From contig CAYYCX010000001.1 in assembly GCA_964470455.1 (NCBI GenBank), positions 81,563 through 145,562 on the forward strand: 64,000 nucleotides of DNA, read 5' to 3'. Positions within the stretch are counted from its first letter, which is position 1; each line of letters opens with the position of its first letter. Made by a program: the position numbers and the translations under genes. The notes beneath the pieces are model-generated. The model was not told the DNA's origin, did not search any database, and was given only the letters and a program-made list of their open reading frames with translations. Positions 43,733-51,029 of this stretch are shown here, in pieces. Source of the DNA: JAWXBM01 sp964470455. Lineage in GTDB: Bacteria; Pseudomonadota; Gammaproteobacteria; Xanthomonadales; SZUA-36.

Positions 43733-43780
43733 GCCGGATTCGAGGACGGATTCAAGGCCGGGTTCAGTCCCGGATTCGAA
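43733..43780 (+). repeat. 12-base tandem repeat between moaD and moaE
   Basis: Four degenerate units: GCCGGATTCGAG, GACGGATTCAAG, GCCGGGTTCAGT, CCCGGATTCGAA, with a fifth decayed unit GCCTGATCCGGG. They start 7 bases after the moaD stop and fill most of the 107-base gap. Confidence 0.75.
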
Positions 43781-43833
43781 GCCTGATCCGGGCTTGAGAA
43801 CTCCACGCCAACAGCGTTCCGCATTTTGATGAC

Positions 43834-44292
43834 ATGAGCCAAACGAACACCCAACAACCCCCCTTTGAAACCGGCTGGTTCGCCATTTCCGGCGACAGCC
43901 TCAACCGCAAGGCCCTGCGCGCTTCATTGCAGGACGTGAGCAGCGGCGCGTTCGTGCTGTTTGAAGGATGGGTGCGCGACCACAATGAAGGCCGGCCGGT
44001 ACTGCAGCTCGAGTACGAGGTGTATGAGCCGCTGGCCATCAGCGAAGGCAACACCATCCTGCAGGAAGCGCGTGACCGGTTTGCCATCAGCCGCGTCGCC
44101 GCCGTGCACCGCAAAGGCCTGCTGGCCCTCACCGAACCCGCTGTGCTGGTCGGTGTTTCAGCAGCCCACCGTGGCGCCGCTTTTGATGCCTGCCGGTTCG
44201 TCATCGACGAAGTCAAATCCCGCCTGCCCATCTGGAAACGCGAGCACTATGCCGATGGCACCACCGAGTGGGTGAATTGCCGGGTGAAGTAG
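43834..44292 (+). CDS. moaE: MoaE, catalytic subunit of molybdopterin synthase
   Basis: 152 residues: 'WFAISGDSLNRKALRASLQDVSSGAFVLFEGWVRDHNEGRPVLQLEYEVYEPLAISEGNTIL', then 'RVAAVHRKGLLALTEPAVLVGVSAAHRGAAFDACRFVIDEVKSRLPIWKREHYADGTTEWVNC'. The 'H.G.L.......V.V..AHR..AF.A....D..K...PIWK.E' pattern and the lysine of 'PIWKRE' are family hallmarks. It joins MoaD to convert precursor Z to molybdopterin. It probably shares the transcript of moaA-moaD despite the repeat-filled gap. Confidence 0.95.
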   Translation: MSQTNTQQPPFETGWFAISGDSLNRKALRASLQDVSSGAFVLFEGWVRDHNEGRPVLQLEYEVYEPLAISEGNTILQEARDRFAISRVAAVHRKGLLALTEPAVLVGVSAAHRGAAFDACRFVIDEVKSRLPIWKREHYADGTTEWVNCRVK

Positions 44293-44312
44293 CCGCGTTC
44301 CGGCGCAGCAAC

Positions 44313-44407
44313 GTCATTCCATCGGCGCAGGCCGGAATCCAGGGTTTGCGGTCGTATGGGCCCCGGATATGGGCCCCGGCTCGAAGGCCGGGGCCCGTAT
44401 CCCGACG
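44313..44407. repeat. dispersed palindromic intergenic element, copy B
   Basis: Shares GTCATTCC...GGCG...GCCGGAATCCA and a distal CCCGG hairpin with the element at 7943-8014. The distal part holds a long inverted repeat, ATGGGCCCCGGC (44369) against GGCCGGGGCCCGTAT (to 44400). It lies between the convergent moaE and beta-propeller genes and would form a strong hairpin, perhaps terminating both. Confidence 0.65.
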
Positions 44408-44415
44408 AATGAAGC

Positions 44416-46164
44416 CTAGAAACCGAAAGCCCGCACTTCATTGCCTTTGTAGAAGTAGTACACACGCCGGCCCAGCTGGTCAACCGCAAAAACCGGTTCT
44501 TTCTCTTCGATGGGAACTTCTCCAACCGGCTCGCCCGAACCCAGGTCAACACCAACCAGTTCCAGCTTGGTGGCAGCGTCATCAGCGTCGGATTTGGTGA
44601 GATAAAAAGCCAGATGACCAGCCTGTTGAGAGGCGCTGTAACGCTTGGTCATGATGGACCCCATCCGGTCCGCGGAACCCAGCGCGCTGTCCAGCTTGGA
44701 GTTTCTTACGCTCATGGAACTGTGCATGCCGGCATTACCCATGGCGGTCAAAGCCATGGTGGCGCCTGACAGCGCCATCAGCATCGGGTTCACGCCCGGC
44801 GGCTCAAAGGCAATAGACCAGTTGTCTGAATCCGTCGCCGCGTTATAGGAGAGCACATGGTAATTGCCGCTGACAACCAGGTTGTCATCCACCCTGGCAA
44901 TGGTAGTCGGCGGATCGGAACGGTCATCCGAACCGGCTGCACTCAAACCACCCTGAAGACCGCCCAGTATTCCGCCCGACAACAGTCCGCTGACGACCTT
45001 TCCACCCGCAACCGCCGTGTCGGCCGCACCGAATTTCCGCTTGAACTCGAGGTCCCGCTTCTCCAGCACCGTTGCCTTGCCACTGGAATCGAGGCCCAAC
45101 CGGTAAAGATTCTTGCTGTCCGCGACCACCAACTGTTTCAACTCTTCGAGTACTGCAACATTGGTGATGCCGTCTTTGGCCTTGGTCCAGTTCCACTTCT
45201 CCGCACCGGTAGCCTTGTCCAGGCTGAGTACGCCAAATGGTTTCTTTGGAACCATGCCCTTGCCGTTTGAAAACATGCCACCCACGCGAACGACCACCTG
45301 GTCACCCAGGACCAGCAGTTCAGGAGTCGTATAGGACTTTTTCACTTTGCTCTGCCAGCGCAGTTGGCCGGACAGTTTGTCAATCGCCACGACCGTACCG
45401 CGGCCGGATTTGTAGATCGTGTCGCCCTCGATGACGATGGGTGAAAATGCCTGCTTGACATCAGCTACCGATGGTTCGAATTCCTGGCTCCACAGCAATG
45501 CGCCTGAGTCCAGGTTCACCGCCATCACGCCGAGGTAAGGCAGGTACAACACGTTGCCTTCCATGACGGGGGCAGAATGTCCGCTCAAATCGAAAGCCGC
45601 CGTAAAAAAGCCGGCGGTGTCCGTTTGATGCATGGGCATCTTGTTGACTTTGGACAGCTCCGTCTGAAACCGGATCTCGCCGGTGACAACATCATAGGCG
45701 CGCAGGATATTGCCGCTGGTCGGGTCCGCCGGTGATCCGGGGAACCCGCCGATGTGAAGTACCTGCCCACGCTCCAGGTCAGGAATAACCGCGAGGTTGG
45801 ATGCAAACAGCTCCTCGCTTTGCCAGATCATCTCCCCTGACAACAGGTCAAACATGGTCAGCCGTGTTTTGGGCGGTATGTTGGCGTACTGCTCCGCAAT
45901 CAGCATGTAGCCACTGCCTTCCAGGTCATGAAAATTGAAAGGCGCCAACTTCTTTTCAGTGGATTTGTTCCACAGGATTTCGCCCGTTTCTGAATCCAGA
46001 TGGATCACCTGGGTGCCGGTGTTGATCAGCAGCGTCCCGGCGGACGTCACCATGCTCCATTCAACATCTTCTTCGATGGTTGAAGACCACAGAAGCTCGC
46101 CGGCGTGGGCGGCAGGAAACAATGAGCACAAAAAAACTGCCGCAAAGACAAAAATCTTTTTCAA
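44416..46164 (-). CDS. exported PQQ-like beta-propeller protein (BamB-like fold)
   Basis: 582 residues. Signal peptide 'MKKIFVFAAVFLCSLFPAAHAG', then repeated propeller blades typed by 'VIHLDSETGEILWNKSTEKK', 'LTMFDLLSGEMIWQSEE', 'AVNLDSGALLWSQEFEP', 'VVAIDKLSGQLRWQSKVKK' and 'VLSLDKATGAEKWNWTKAK'. These are PQQ/BamB-type blades with the 'aLd..tG...W' signature; no alcohol dehydrogenase active-site residues or vicinal cysteines are evident, so it is not a quinoprotein enzyme. The role is unknown, probably a periplasmic scaffold. There is a 283-base gap upstream (46165-46447) that must hold its promoter and shows no other gene. Confidence 0.85.
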   Translation of the reverse strand: MKKIFVFAAVFLCSLFPAAHAGELLWSSTIEEDVEWSMVTSAGTLLINTGTQVIHLDSETGEILWNKSTEKKLAPFNFHDLEGSGYMLIAEQYANIPPKTRLTMFDLLSGEMIWQSEELFASNLAVIPDLERGQVLHIGGFPGSPADPTSGNILRAYDVVTGEIRFQTELSKVNKMPMHQTDTAGFFTAAFDLSGHSAPVMEGNVLYLPYLGVMAVNLDSGALLWSQEFEPSVADVKQAFSPIVIEGDTIYKSGRGTVVAIDKLSGQLRWQSKVKKSYTTPELLVLGDQVVVRVGGMFSNGKGMVPKKPFGVLSLDKATGAEKWNWTKAKDGITNVAVLEELKQLVVADSKNLYRLGLDSSGKATVLEKRDLEFKRKFGAADTAVAGGKVVSGLLSGGILGGLQGGLSAAGSDDRSDPPTTIARVDDNLVVSGNYHVLSYNAATDSDNWSIAFEPPGVNPMLMALSGATMALTAMGNAGMHSSMSVRNSKLDSALGSADRMGSIMTKRYSASQQAGHLAFYLTKSDADDAATKLELVGVDLGSGEPVGEVPIEEKEPVFAVDQLGRRVYYFYKGNEVRAFGF

Positions 46165-46418
46165 GGTCTATCCCCTTTTTTACTGGAAATTCGATGGTTG
46201 AATACGATCAGTCCTCTGCCTGGAGGCCTACCCCTTTTTTGGCCTTTTTTCGGCCTTGTTTCAGCCAGCCACCCCTGATGCGGAAAGTTCAACCTGTCAG
46301 GGTGCCCTCTGTGAAAAACCAGCCGGGGGCTGATGGTTCAGGGGGCTGCGTGGCCGCGCTCTATTGTAATGAATTCTCCAGTCATTACTACCCATTTCGG
46401 GAGAGGATTACGGGTGTC

Positions 46419-46454
46419 CACAATCACCTCTACAATCACCTCCACAATCACTCC
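46419..46454. repeat. three 12-base tandem units at the end of the permease remnant
   Basis: CACAATCACCTC, TACAATCACCTC, CACAATCACTCC. The stop codon of the minus-strand permease remnant (46448-46450) lies in the third unit. Confidence 0.7.
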
Positions 46455-46807
46455 CTCAGCCAGCGCAGCATCTCACCCCAGGAGGGCTCTTTGCCGTAGA
46501 TCATCATGCTGGTCTCGAAAATCGTGCTGGCGGCCTTGCGCAGCCAGGCGATGGCGAGGATCAGCAGCGCAAGCGACAGGAAGAACTCCCACCAGGCCAC
46601 ATTGCCCAGCCCGAGCCGCATGGGCATGGCGCCCATGGAGGTGAGCGGAAACCAGCTGAGGATTTTCATGCCGAGGCTGTCGGGCTGCGACAGGCCGGCG
46701 AAGCCCACCACCACGGACAGAATGGGCAGGAACATGATGGGCGTGCGGATGGAGGTATTCAGGTCATTGGCGCTGGCTGCCGCAACTTCCGGGCAAAGCC
46801 CGGTTGA
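46448..46807 (-). pseudogene. C-terminal remnant of an ABC-2 type transporter permease (NatB-like)
   Basis: The frame reads '...AAASANDLNTSIRTPIMFLPILSVVVGFAGLSQPDSLGMKILSWFPLTSMGAMPMRLGLGNVAWWEFFLSLALLILAIAWLRKAASTIFETSMMIYGKEPSWGEMLRWLRE'. This is the end of an ABC-2/NatB-type sodium-efflux or drug permease: two membrane helices and the conserved 'A...F...MM.YGK.PSW.E..RWLR' tail. Family members have around 400 residues, so at least two thirds are missing. The open frame begins just after the stop of the upstream FAD oxidase, next to a CCGGGCAAAGCCCGG hairpin (46789-46803). No partner ATPase is present. It is probably a deletion scar. Confidence 0.75.
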
Positions 46808-46813
46808 TTTTAC

Positions 46814-47992
46814 TCAGTACTGAATCCGCTCGACATTGGCCTGCTCCGACTGCAGGCGTTCGATGCCGAGTTCGGACAGGTCCAGGGTGCGGTAGTCGCC
46901 ATAGCAAACCAGTTCCGACAGGGCACAGCCAACGCCTGGCGACTGCATCATGCCGTGGCCGCTGAAGCCCGACGCGACGTAAAAATTCTCCACGCCGGGA
47001 ACACGCCCGATGAACGGGTTACGGTCGAACATGCTCATGTCGTAATGCCCCGCCCAGCCGGTGCGCAGGCGCAGTTCTTCAAACGGCTGGACGCGGAATG
47101 CCAGCCTGGGCCACAGCTCTTCCTCAAACACACCGAAGTCCATTTCAAAATCATCCACGGCAACCGGAGCCGGCTCTTTGCCGATGCTCAATCCGGCAAG
47201 GTAACCACTGCCTTCGCGCCGGAAGAACACGCCATCGGGTGTGAATATGAACGGTGATTTGCCCACGTCAAACGGGCTGTCGAACAGGTACACACATTGC
47301 TTGATCGGGGCCACCGGCAAGTCCACACCCAGCATCTTCGCAATTGCGGGCGCGCGGGTACCGGCGGTGTTGATCACATGATCGGCAGTCAATTGCCGGC
47401 CGGAGGCGAGCTTGATGCTGAATGATCCCTGGCCAGTACCGGCCAGGGATTCAACCTGCTCGTAGGCGAAGCTCACACCCAGTTGCTGCGCCTTGCGCCC
47501 GAAAGCCGTCATGAACAGGTAACCGTCCATCCAGCCTTCGCCGGACAAGCCGAGTGAGCCGATGGCCACATCTTCCAGGTTCAGCCACGGTAGCCGGGCG
47601 CGAATTTCCGCGGGCTCAAGCAGCACCGCATCCACACCCAGTGACCGCTGCAGTTGGTTGTTTTCGGTGAAGGCCGGCACGGCATCGTCAGCACCCAGGT
47701 AGAGATAACCGGCTTCAACCGGCTCAATACCGGGTGACTCGCCGTCCCGGGCAAGGTGCTGGTTGGCTTGCCGGATGAACTCGATGGAGAAGCGCGACAG
47801 CTTGATGTTGACGGCCGTGGAAAACTGTTGCCGGAAGCCGCTGGTGGACAGCGCCGAGGCGGATTGCTGGTAACTGCGGTCCTTCTCCAGCACCAGGATG
47901 CGGCCGCGGAAATCCGGATTGCGGGCGAGAAAGTAGGCGGTGGAACAGCCCATCAGGCCCCCACCGATGATGACGACGTCGTAATGTTTCAA
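46814..47992 (-). CDS. FAD-dependent oxidoreductase of the DAO (D-amino acid/sarcosine oxidase) family
   Basis: 392 residues. FAD Rossmann motif 'YDVVIIGGGLMGCSTAYFLARNPDFRGRILVLEKD' at the N-terminus, 'SASALSTSGFRQQFSTAVNIKLSRFSIEF' following, 'HVINTAGTRAPAIAKMLGVDLPVAPIKQCVYLF' in the middle, and the C-terminal FAD motif 'YVASGFSGHGMMQSPGVGCALSELVCYGD'. This is the family of sarcosine, glycine and D-amino acid oxidases and dehydrogenases; the substrate cannot be assigned. The FAD motif near the start and the 'GFSGHGMMQSP' motif strongly support the fold. No obvious operon partner; moaC lies 184 bases upstream. Confidence 0.88.
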   Translation of the reverse strand: MKHYDVVIIGGGLMGCSTAYFLARNPDFRGRILVLEKDRSYQQSASALSTSGFRQQFSTAVNIKLSRFSIEFIRQANQHLARDGESPGIEPVEAGYLYLGADDAVPAFTENNQLQRSLGVDAVLLEPAEIRARLPWLNLEDVAIGSLGLSGEGWMDGYLFMTAFGRKAQQLGVSFAYEQVESLAGTGQGSFSIKLASGRQLTADHVINTAGTRAPAIAKMLGVDLPVAPIKQCVYLFDSPFDVGKSPFIFTPDGVFFRREGSGYLAGLSIGKEPAPVAVDDFEMDFGVFEEELWPRLAFRVQPFEELRLRTGWAGHYDMSMFDRNPFIGRVPGVENFYVASGFSGHGMMQSPGVGCALSELVCYGDYRTLDLSELGIERLQSEQANVERIQY

Positions 47993-48176
47993 GTTGATTC
48001 AAACCTGACTGAAATCCAGCACTTATTCTAATGGCTTGGGCCATATGCAAAAAGCCAAAAAGTCTTAACAGCCCTATAAACTGCGGAAGAAGGCCCTGGA
48101 CAATGCCGTCCCGGTATTTCCGCGAGCGGGTGGCGCTTAGGGCTGACTGCTGGAAAGTCGACAGCAACGCTGCCTT

Positions 48177-48674
48177 TTACAACCAATCCTGCACTTCAAT
48201 GGGCAGCGCGTTGGAATGCTGCCACACCCCGCTTTTGCCACCCGACTTGTACAACAACCGCACAGCGGTGATTTCCAGTGCAGGTTCAACCGGTTTGATC
48301 AGGTCCCAGAGCGTCAGCAGGGCCACATTCAGGCCCGTGAGTGCTTCCATCTCTACACCGGTTTGGGCGGCGATCTCGGCCATGCAGTACATATCAATGG
48401 CGTGGTCATCAGGCCGCACTGCCGAACGCAGCAGTACACGGTTGAGTGAAATGGGGTGGCACAGCGGAATCAGTGATGGCGTTTGTTTGGCTGCCTGGAT
48501 ACCCGCCACCTCCGCCATCGCGCGCGGATCACCCTTGGGCAGCGTGCCGGTCTGCAGCATCGCCATGGCCTTTTCGCCGATCACGATCCGGCCGCCGGCG
48601 ATGGCCATACGCCGGGTGACGGGCTTGGCGGAAACGTCGGCCATGGCCCAGTTTTGTTCTGTCGAATCGCTCAT
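48177..48674 (-). CDS. moaC: MoaC, cyclic pyranopterin monophosphate synthase
   Basis: 165 residues: 'NWAMADVSAKPVTRRMAIAGGRIVIG', 'IQAAKQTPSLIPLCHPISLNRVL', 'DDHAIDMYCMAEIAAQTGVEMEALTGLNVALLTLWDLIKPVEPALEITAVRLLYKSGGKSG'. All hallmarks are present: LCHP, AQTGVEMEAL, and the terminal 'KSGGKSG'. It completes the MoaA reaction to cyclic pyranopterin monophosphate. It is detached from moaA-moaD-moaE (about 4 kb away, opposite strand). A terminal-inverted-repeat element sits 20 bases upstream of its start, separating it from puuD. Confidence 0.95.
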   Translation of the reverse strand: MSDSTEQNWAMADVSAKPVTRRMAIAGGRIVIGEKAMAMLQTGTLPKGDPRAMAEVAGIQAAKQTPSLIPLCHPISLNRVLLRSAVRPDDHAIDMYCMAEIAAQTGVEMEALTGLNVALLTLWDLIKPVEPALEITAVRLLYKSGGKSGVWQHSNALPIEVQDWL

Positions 48675-48693
48675 GATATTTGGGGTGATATTT

Positions 48694-48764
48694 GGGGTCA
48701 GAGTAAAAATTCTGCTGTTATTCTAACGCTTACCGGGACAGTTTGAATTTTTACTCTGACCCCC
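48694..48764. repeat. GGGGTCAGAGT terminal-inverted-repeat element, copy 2
   Basis: Starts GGGGTCAGAGTAAAAATTC and ends TTTTTACTCTGACCCC, 71 bases. Its right end lies inside the puuD gene: on the minus strand the sequence GGG-TCA-GAG-TAA gives the last residues G-S-E and the stop codon of that protein. Confidence 0.88.
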
Positions 48765-50016
48765 AGTCTTCTTCCAACCCGGCGTACCACTGCCCGATCA
48801 GTTGCCGCTGCTCGTCGCTCATGCCGTGCATGTTGCCCAGCGGCATGGTTTTGGAGATGACCACCACCTGGTTGATGCGCTGCGCCTGGCTCTCAATCTG
48901 TTCCGGCGTTTCCAGCACAACCCCGAGCGGCGGCGCATAAAAGCCGGTGAATGTGGGTTTTTCGGCATGGCAGCTGACGCAGTGCTGCTCGATCAGGGGC
49001 TGGATATCCGCCAGTTGCGGAACTGCGTTAGCGCTTTGAACCACTGCGCCTGGTTGCGTAGCAGACGGCGTACCAGCCGCTTGCTCTCGCGCCGGCCGCG
49101 GCAAGGTGGACAACACCAACGCCAGCATCAGCAACAGTGACACCGGCAACACCCAGCGATTCCGCTCGGGCAGGTGACGAATATTGAACCAGTGCCGGAT
49201 ACCAATGGCGGCGATGGAAAACACCAGCAGGAACAGCCAGCCGCCGGGTCCGTCATTGGGCCCGCCATAAGTTGCCGGGTAATGGCTACTGATCATGATG
49301 AACAGCACCGGGAGGGTCAGGTAATTATTGTGCCGCGAGCGCAGCAGGGCGTTGGCTGCGCGGGTCGCATCCGGCTGGCGCTGCTCGGTCAGCGCCGCGA
49401 CCATGTCTTTCTGCGCTGGAATGATCACATGCGCCACATTCGCCACCATCACCGAGCCAATCGCCGCGCCCACGTGGATATAGGCTGCGCGGCCACTGAA
49501 CACCTCATACAGCAGGATCGCCAGCAGGGTGAACCAGCCCAGGATCAGCAGCGACAACAGCACGGGCTGTTTCTTCAGCGGTGAATTGCACAGTGCGTTG
49601 TAGACGAACCAGGAAAGAAACAGCGAACCCAGGCCGATAAGGATCGCCAGCCCCGGCCCGATCCTCGCGGCACCCGGCGGCAGCAGGTACAGCGACGGGT
49701 TCCAGTAGTACACCACGCCAAGCAGGGCAAGGCCGGTCAGCCAGGTGAAATAGGCTTCAAACTTGAACCAGTGCAGTCGTTTCGGCAATTGCTCGGGTGC
49801 CAGGCGATATTTCTGCAGGTAGTAGAATCCACCGCCGTGCACCGCCCAGAGATCGCCGGCCAGCGGATCATCCGGCTTGAAACGCCGCTCCAGCTGGTTT
49901 TCCAGCCAGTTGAAATAGAACGAGGCGCCGATCCAGGCAATGCCCACGATGAAATGCGACCAGCGCAGCAGCAGGCTCAGCCAGTCCTGCAGCCATGCCA
50001 GGTATGCAGAGTCCAT
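48751..50016 (-). CDS. puuD: urate hydroxylase-like membrane protein with cytochrome c domain (PuuD)
   Basis: 421 residues. About eight membrane helices ('LLRWSHFIVGIAWIGASFYFNWLENQ', 'YFTWLTGLALLGVVYYWNP', 'IGPGLAILIGLGSLFLSWFVYNALC', 'VLLSLLILGWFTLLAILLYEVFSG', 'AAIGSVMVANVAHVIIPAQ') with conserved 'WSHFIVGIAWIGASFYFNWLEN' and 'H....P.ATYGG'. A C-terminal periplasmic cytochrome c domain binds heme at Cys346-x-x-Cys349-His350 ('QHCVSCHAEKPTF'), with an axial Met in 'KTMPLGN'. PuuD-type proteins oxidise urate using the respiratory chain. The last codons and stop come from an inserted repeat. Its ATG overlaps the adenosine deaminase stop (TGATG). Confidence 0.93.
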   Translation of the reverse strand: MDSAYLAWLQDWLSLLLRWSHFIVGIAWIGASFYFNWLENQLERRFKPDDPLAGDLWAVHGGGFYYLQKYRLAPEQLPKRLHWFKFEAYFTWLTGLALLGVVYYWNPSLYLLPPGAARIGPGLAILIGLGSLFLSWFVYNALCNSPLKKQPVLLSLLILGWFTLLAILLYEVFSGRAAYIHVGAAIGSVMVANVAHVIIPAQKDMVAALTEQRQPDATRAANALLRSRHNNYLTLPVLFIMISSHYPATYGGPNDGPGGWLFLLVFSIAAIGIRHWFNIRHLPERNRWVLPVSLLLMLALVLSTLPRPAREQAAGTPSATQPGAVVQSANAVPQLADIQPLIEQHCVSCHAEKPTFTGFYAPPLGVVLETPEQIESQAQRINQVVVISKTMPLGNMHGMSDEQRQLIGQWYAGLEEDWGSE

Positions 50017-51026
50017 CAGGCTGCCGCGATGCGGTCCACCGCCTGCAGGTGCCGCTGGATGTCCGCGGCGTCAAGGAACGATGCTTCAAAACTGTTGCGC
50101 ACCAGTTCGATGATTTCATCCGCATCAAGGCCCACGGCATCCACCAGCGCGTTGAAGTTGTCGTTCACATAACCACCGAAATAGGCCGGGTCATCGGAAT
50201 TCACCGTGGCCTTGAGGCCCATGCCCAGCATGTCGCGGATGGGGTGGTCGCGCATGTCCTTGACGACGGCCAGCCGCAGGTTGGACTGCGGGCAGACAGT
50301 CAATGGAATCTGCTTGCGCGCCAGCCGGGCAATCAGGTCGTCGTCTTCCAGCGAACGATTGCCATGATCGATGCGATCCACTTTCAGCACATCCAGCGCT
50401 TCCCAGACGTACTCCGGTGGCCCTTCCTCGCCGGCATGGGCCACGCGCTTGAGACCCAGCTCAGCGGCGCGGGCGAAAACGTGTGCAAAATTTCGCGGCG
50501 GATGCCCCTTTTCGGACGAATCCAGGCCGACACCGGTAATCCGCTCAAGAAAAGGCTCCGCTTCGGCCAGCGTGGCCAGGGCGCTTTTCTCATCAAGATG
50601 CCGCAGGAAGCACATGATGACGCGGCTGCTGATACCTAGTTCCATTTCACCCTTTTGCAGGGCCGACCAGATACCCTCGAACGCTGTGGCAAACGCCACA
50701 CCACGGCTGGTATGGCCCTGCGGATCAAAAAAGATTTCGGTGTGCACCACGTTGTCGGCCTTGCAGCGCAACAGATAAGCCCAGGTGAGGTCAAAAAAGT
50801 CCTGTTCGGTCAGCAACACCGACATGCCTTTGTAATACAGATCGAGAAAATCCTGCAGCCGGTTGAACCGGTAGGCTTTGCGCACGTCTTCGACATTGGC
50901 GTAGGGAAGTTTCACACCATTGCGCTCGGCCAGGGCAAACATCATTTCCGGTTCCAGGCTGCCTTCGATGTGCATATGCAATTCCGCTTTCGGCAGATCG
51001 GCGATCAATTGTTTGCGTCGGTCCAT
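50016..51026 (-). CDS. add: adenosine deaminase
   Basis: 336 residues, a metal-dependent amidohydrolase-fold enzyme converting adenosine to inosine. It begins 'LIADLPKAELHMHIEGSLEPEMMFALAERNGV' (metal ligands His17, His19). Further motifs: 'RVAHAGEEGPPEYVWEALDVLKVDRIDHGN' (His and catalytic Glu), 'LTVCPQSNLRL', and 'ATVNSDDPAYFGGYVNDNF' (Asp ligands). Adenine deaminase is a close alternative; the motif set fits the combined family. It lies between xdhC (3 bases between stop and start) and puuD (overlap) in a purine catabolic operon. Confidence 0.92.
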   Translation of the reverse strand: MDRRKQLIADLPKAELHMHIEGSLEPEMMFALAERNGVKLPYANVEDVRKAYRFNRLQDFLDLYYKGMSVLLTEQDFFDLTWAYLLRCKADNVVHTEIFFDPQGHTSRGVAFATAFEGIWSALQKGEMELGISSRVIMCFLRHLDEKSALATLAEAEPFLERITGVGLDSSEKGHPPRNFAHVFARAAELGLKRVAHAGEEGPPEYVWEALDVLKVDRIDHGNRSLEDDDLIARLARKQIPLTVCPQSNLRLAVVKDMRDHPIRDMLGMGLKATVNSDDPAYFGGYVNDNFNALVDAVGLDADEIIELVRNSFEASFLDAADIQRHLQAVDRIAAA

Positions 51027-51029
51027 TCG

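Noticed and set aside
44365..44400. classical rho-independent terminator between moaE and the beta-propeller gene
   Set aside because: The hairpin is strong but no T run follows on either strand, so it is listed only as part of a repeat element.
44416..46164. PQQ-dependent alcohol dehydrogenase
   Set aside because: The propeller blades are present, but the vicinal cysteines and catalytic Asp of such enzymes are not evident.
46789..46812. terminator hairpin CCGGGCAAAGCCCGG with trailing TTGATTTT
   Set aside because: The T-rich side is on the plus strand, where no gene ends; the minus strand, which does carry genes, has no T run after it.
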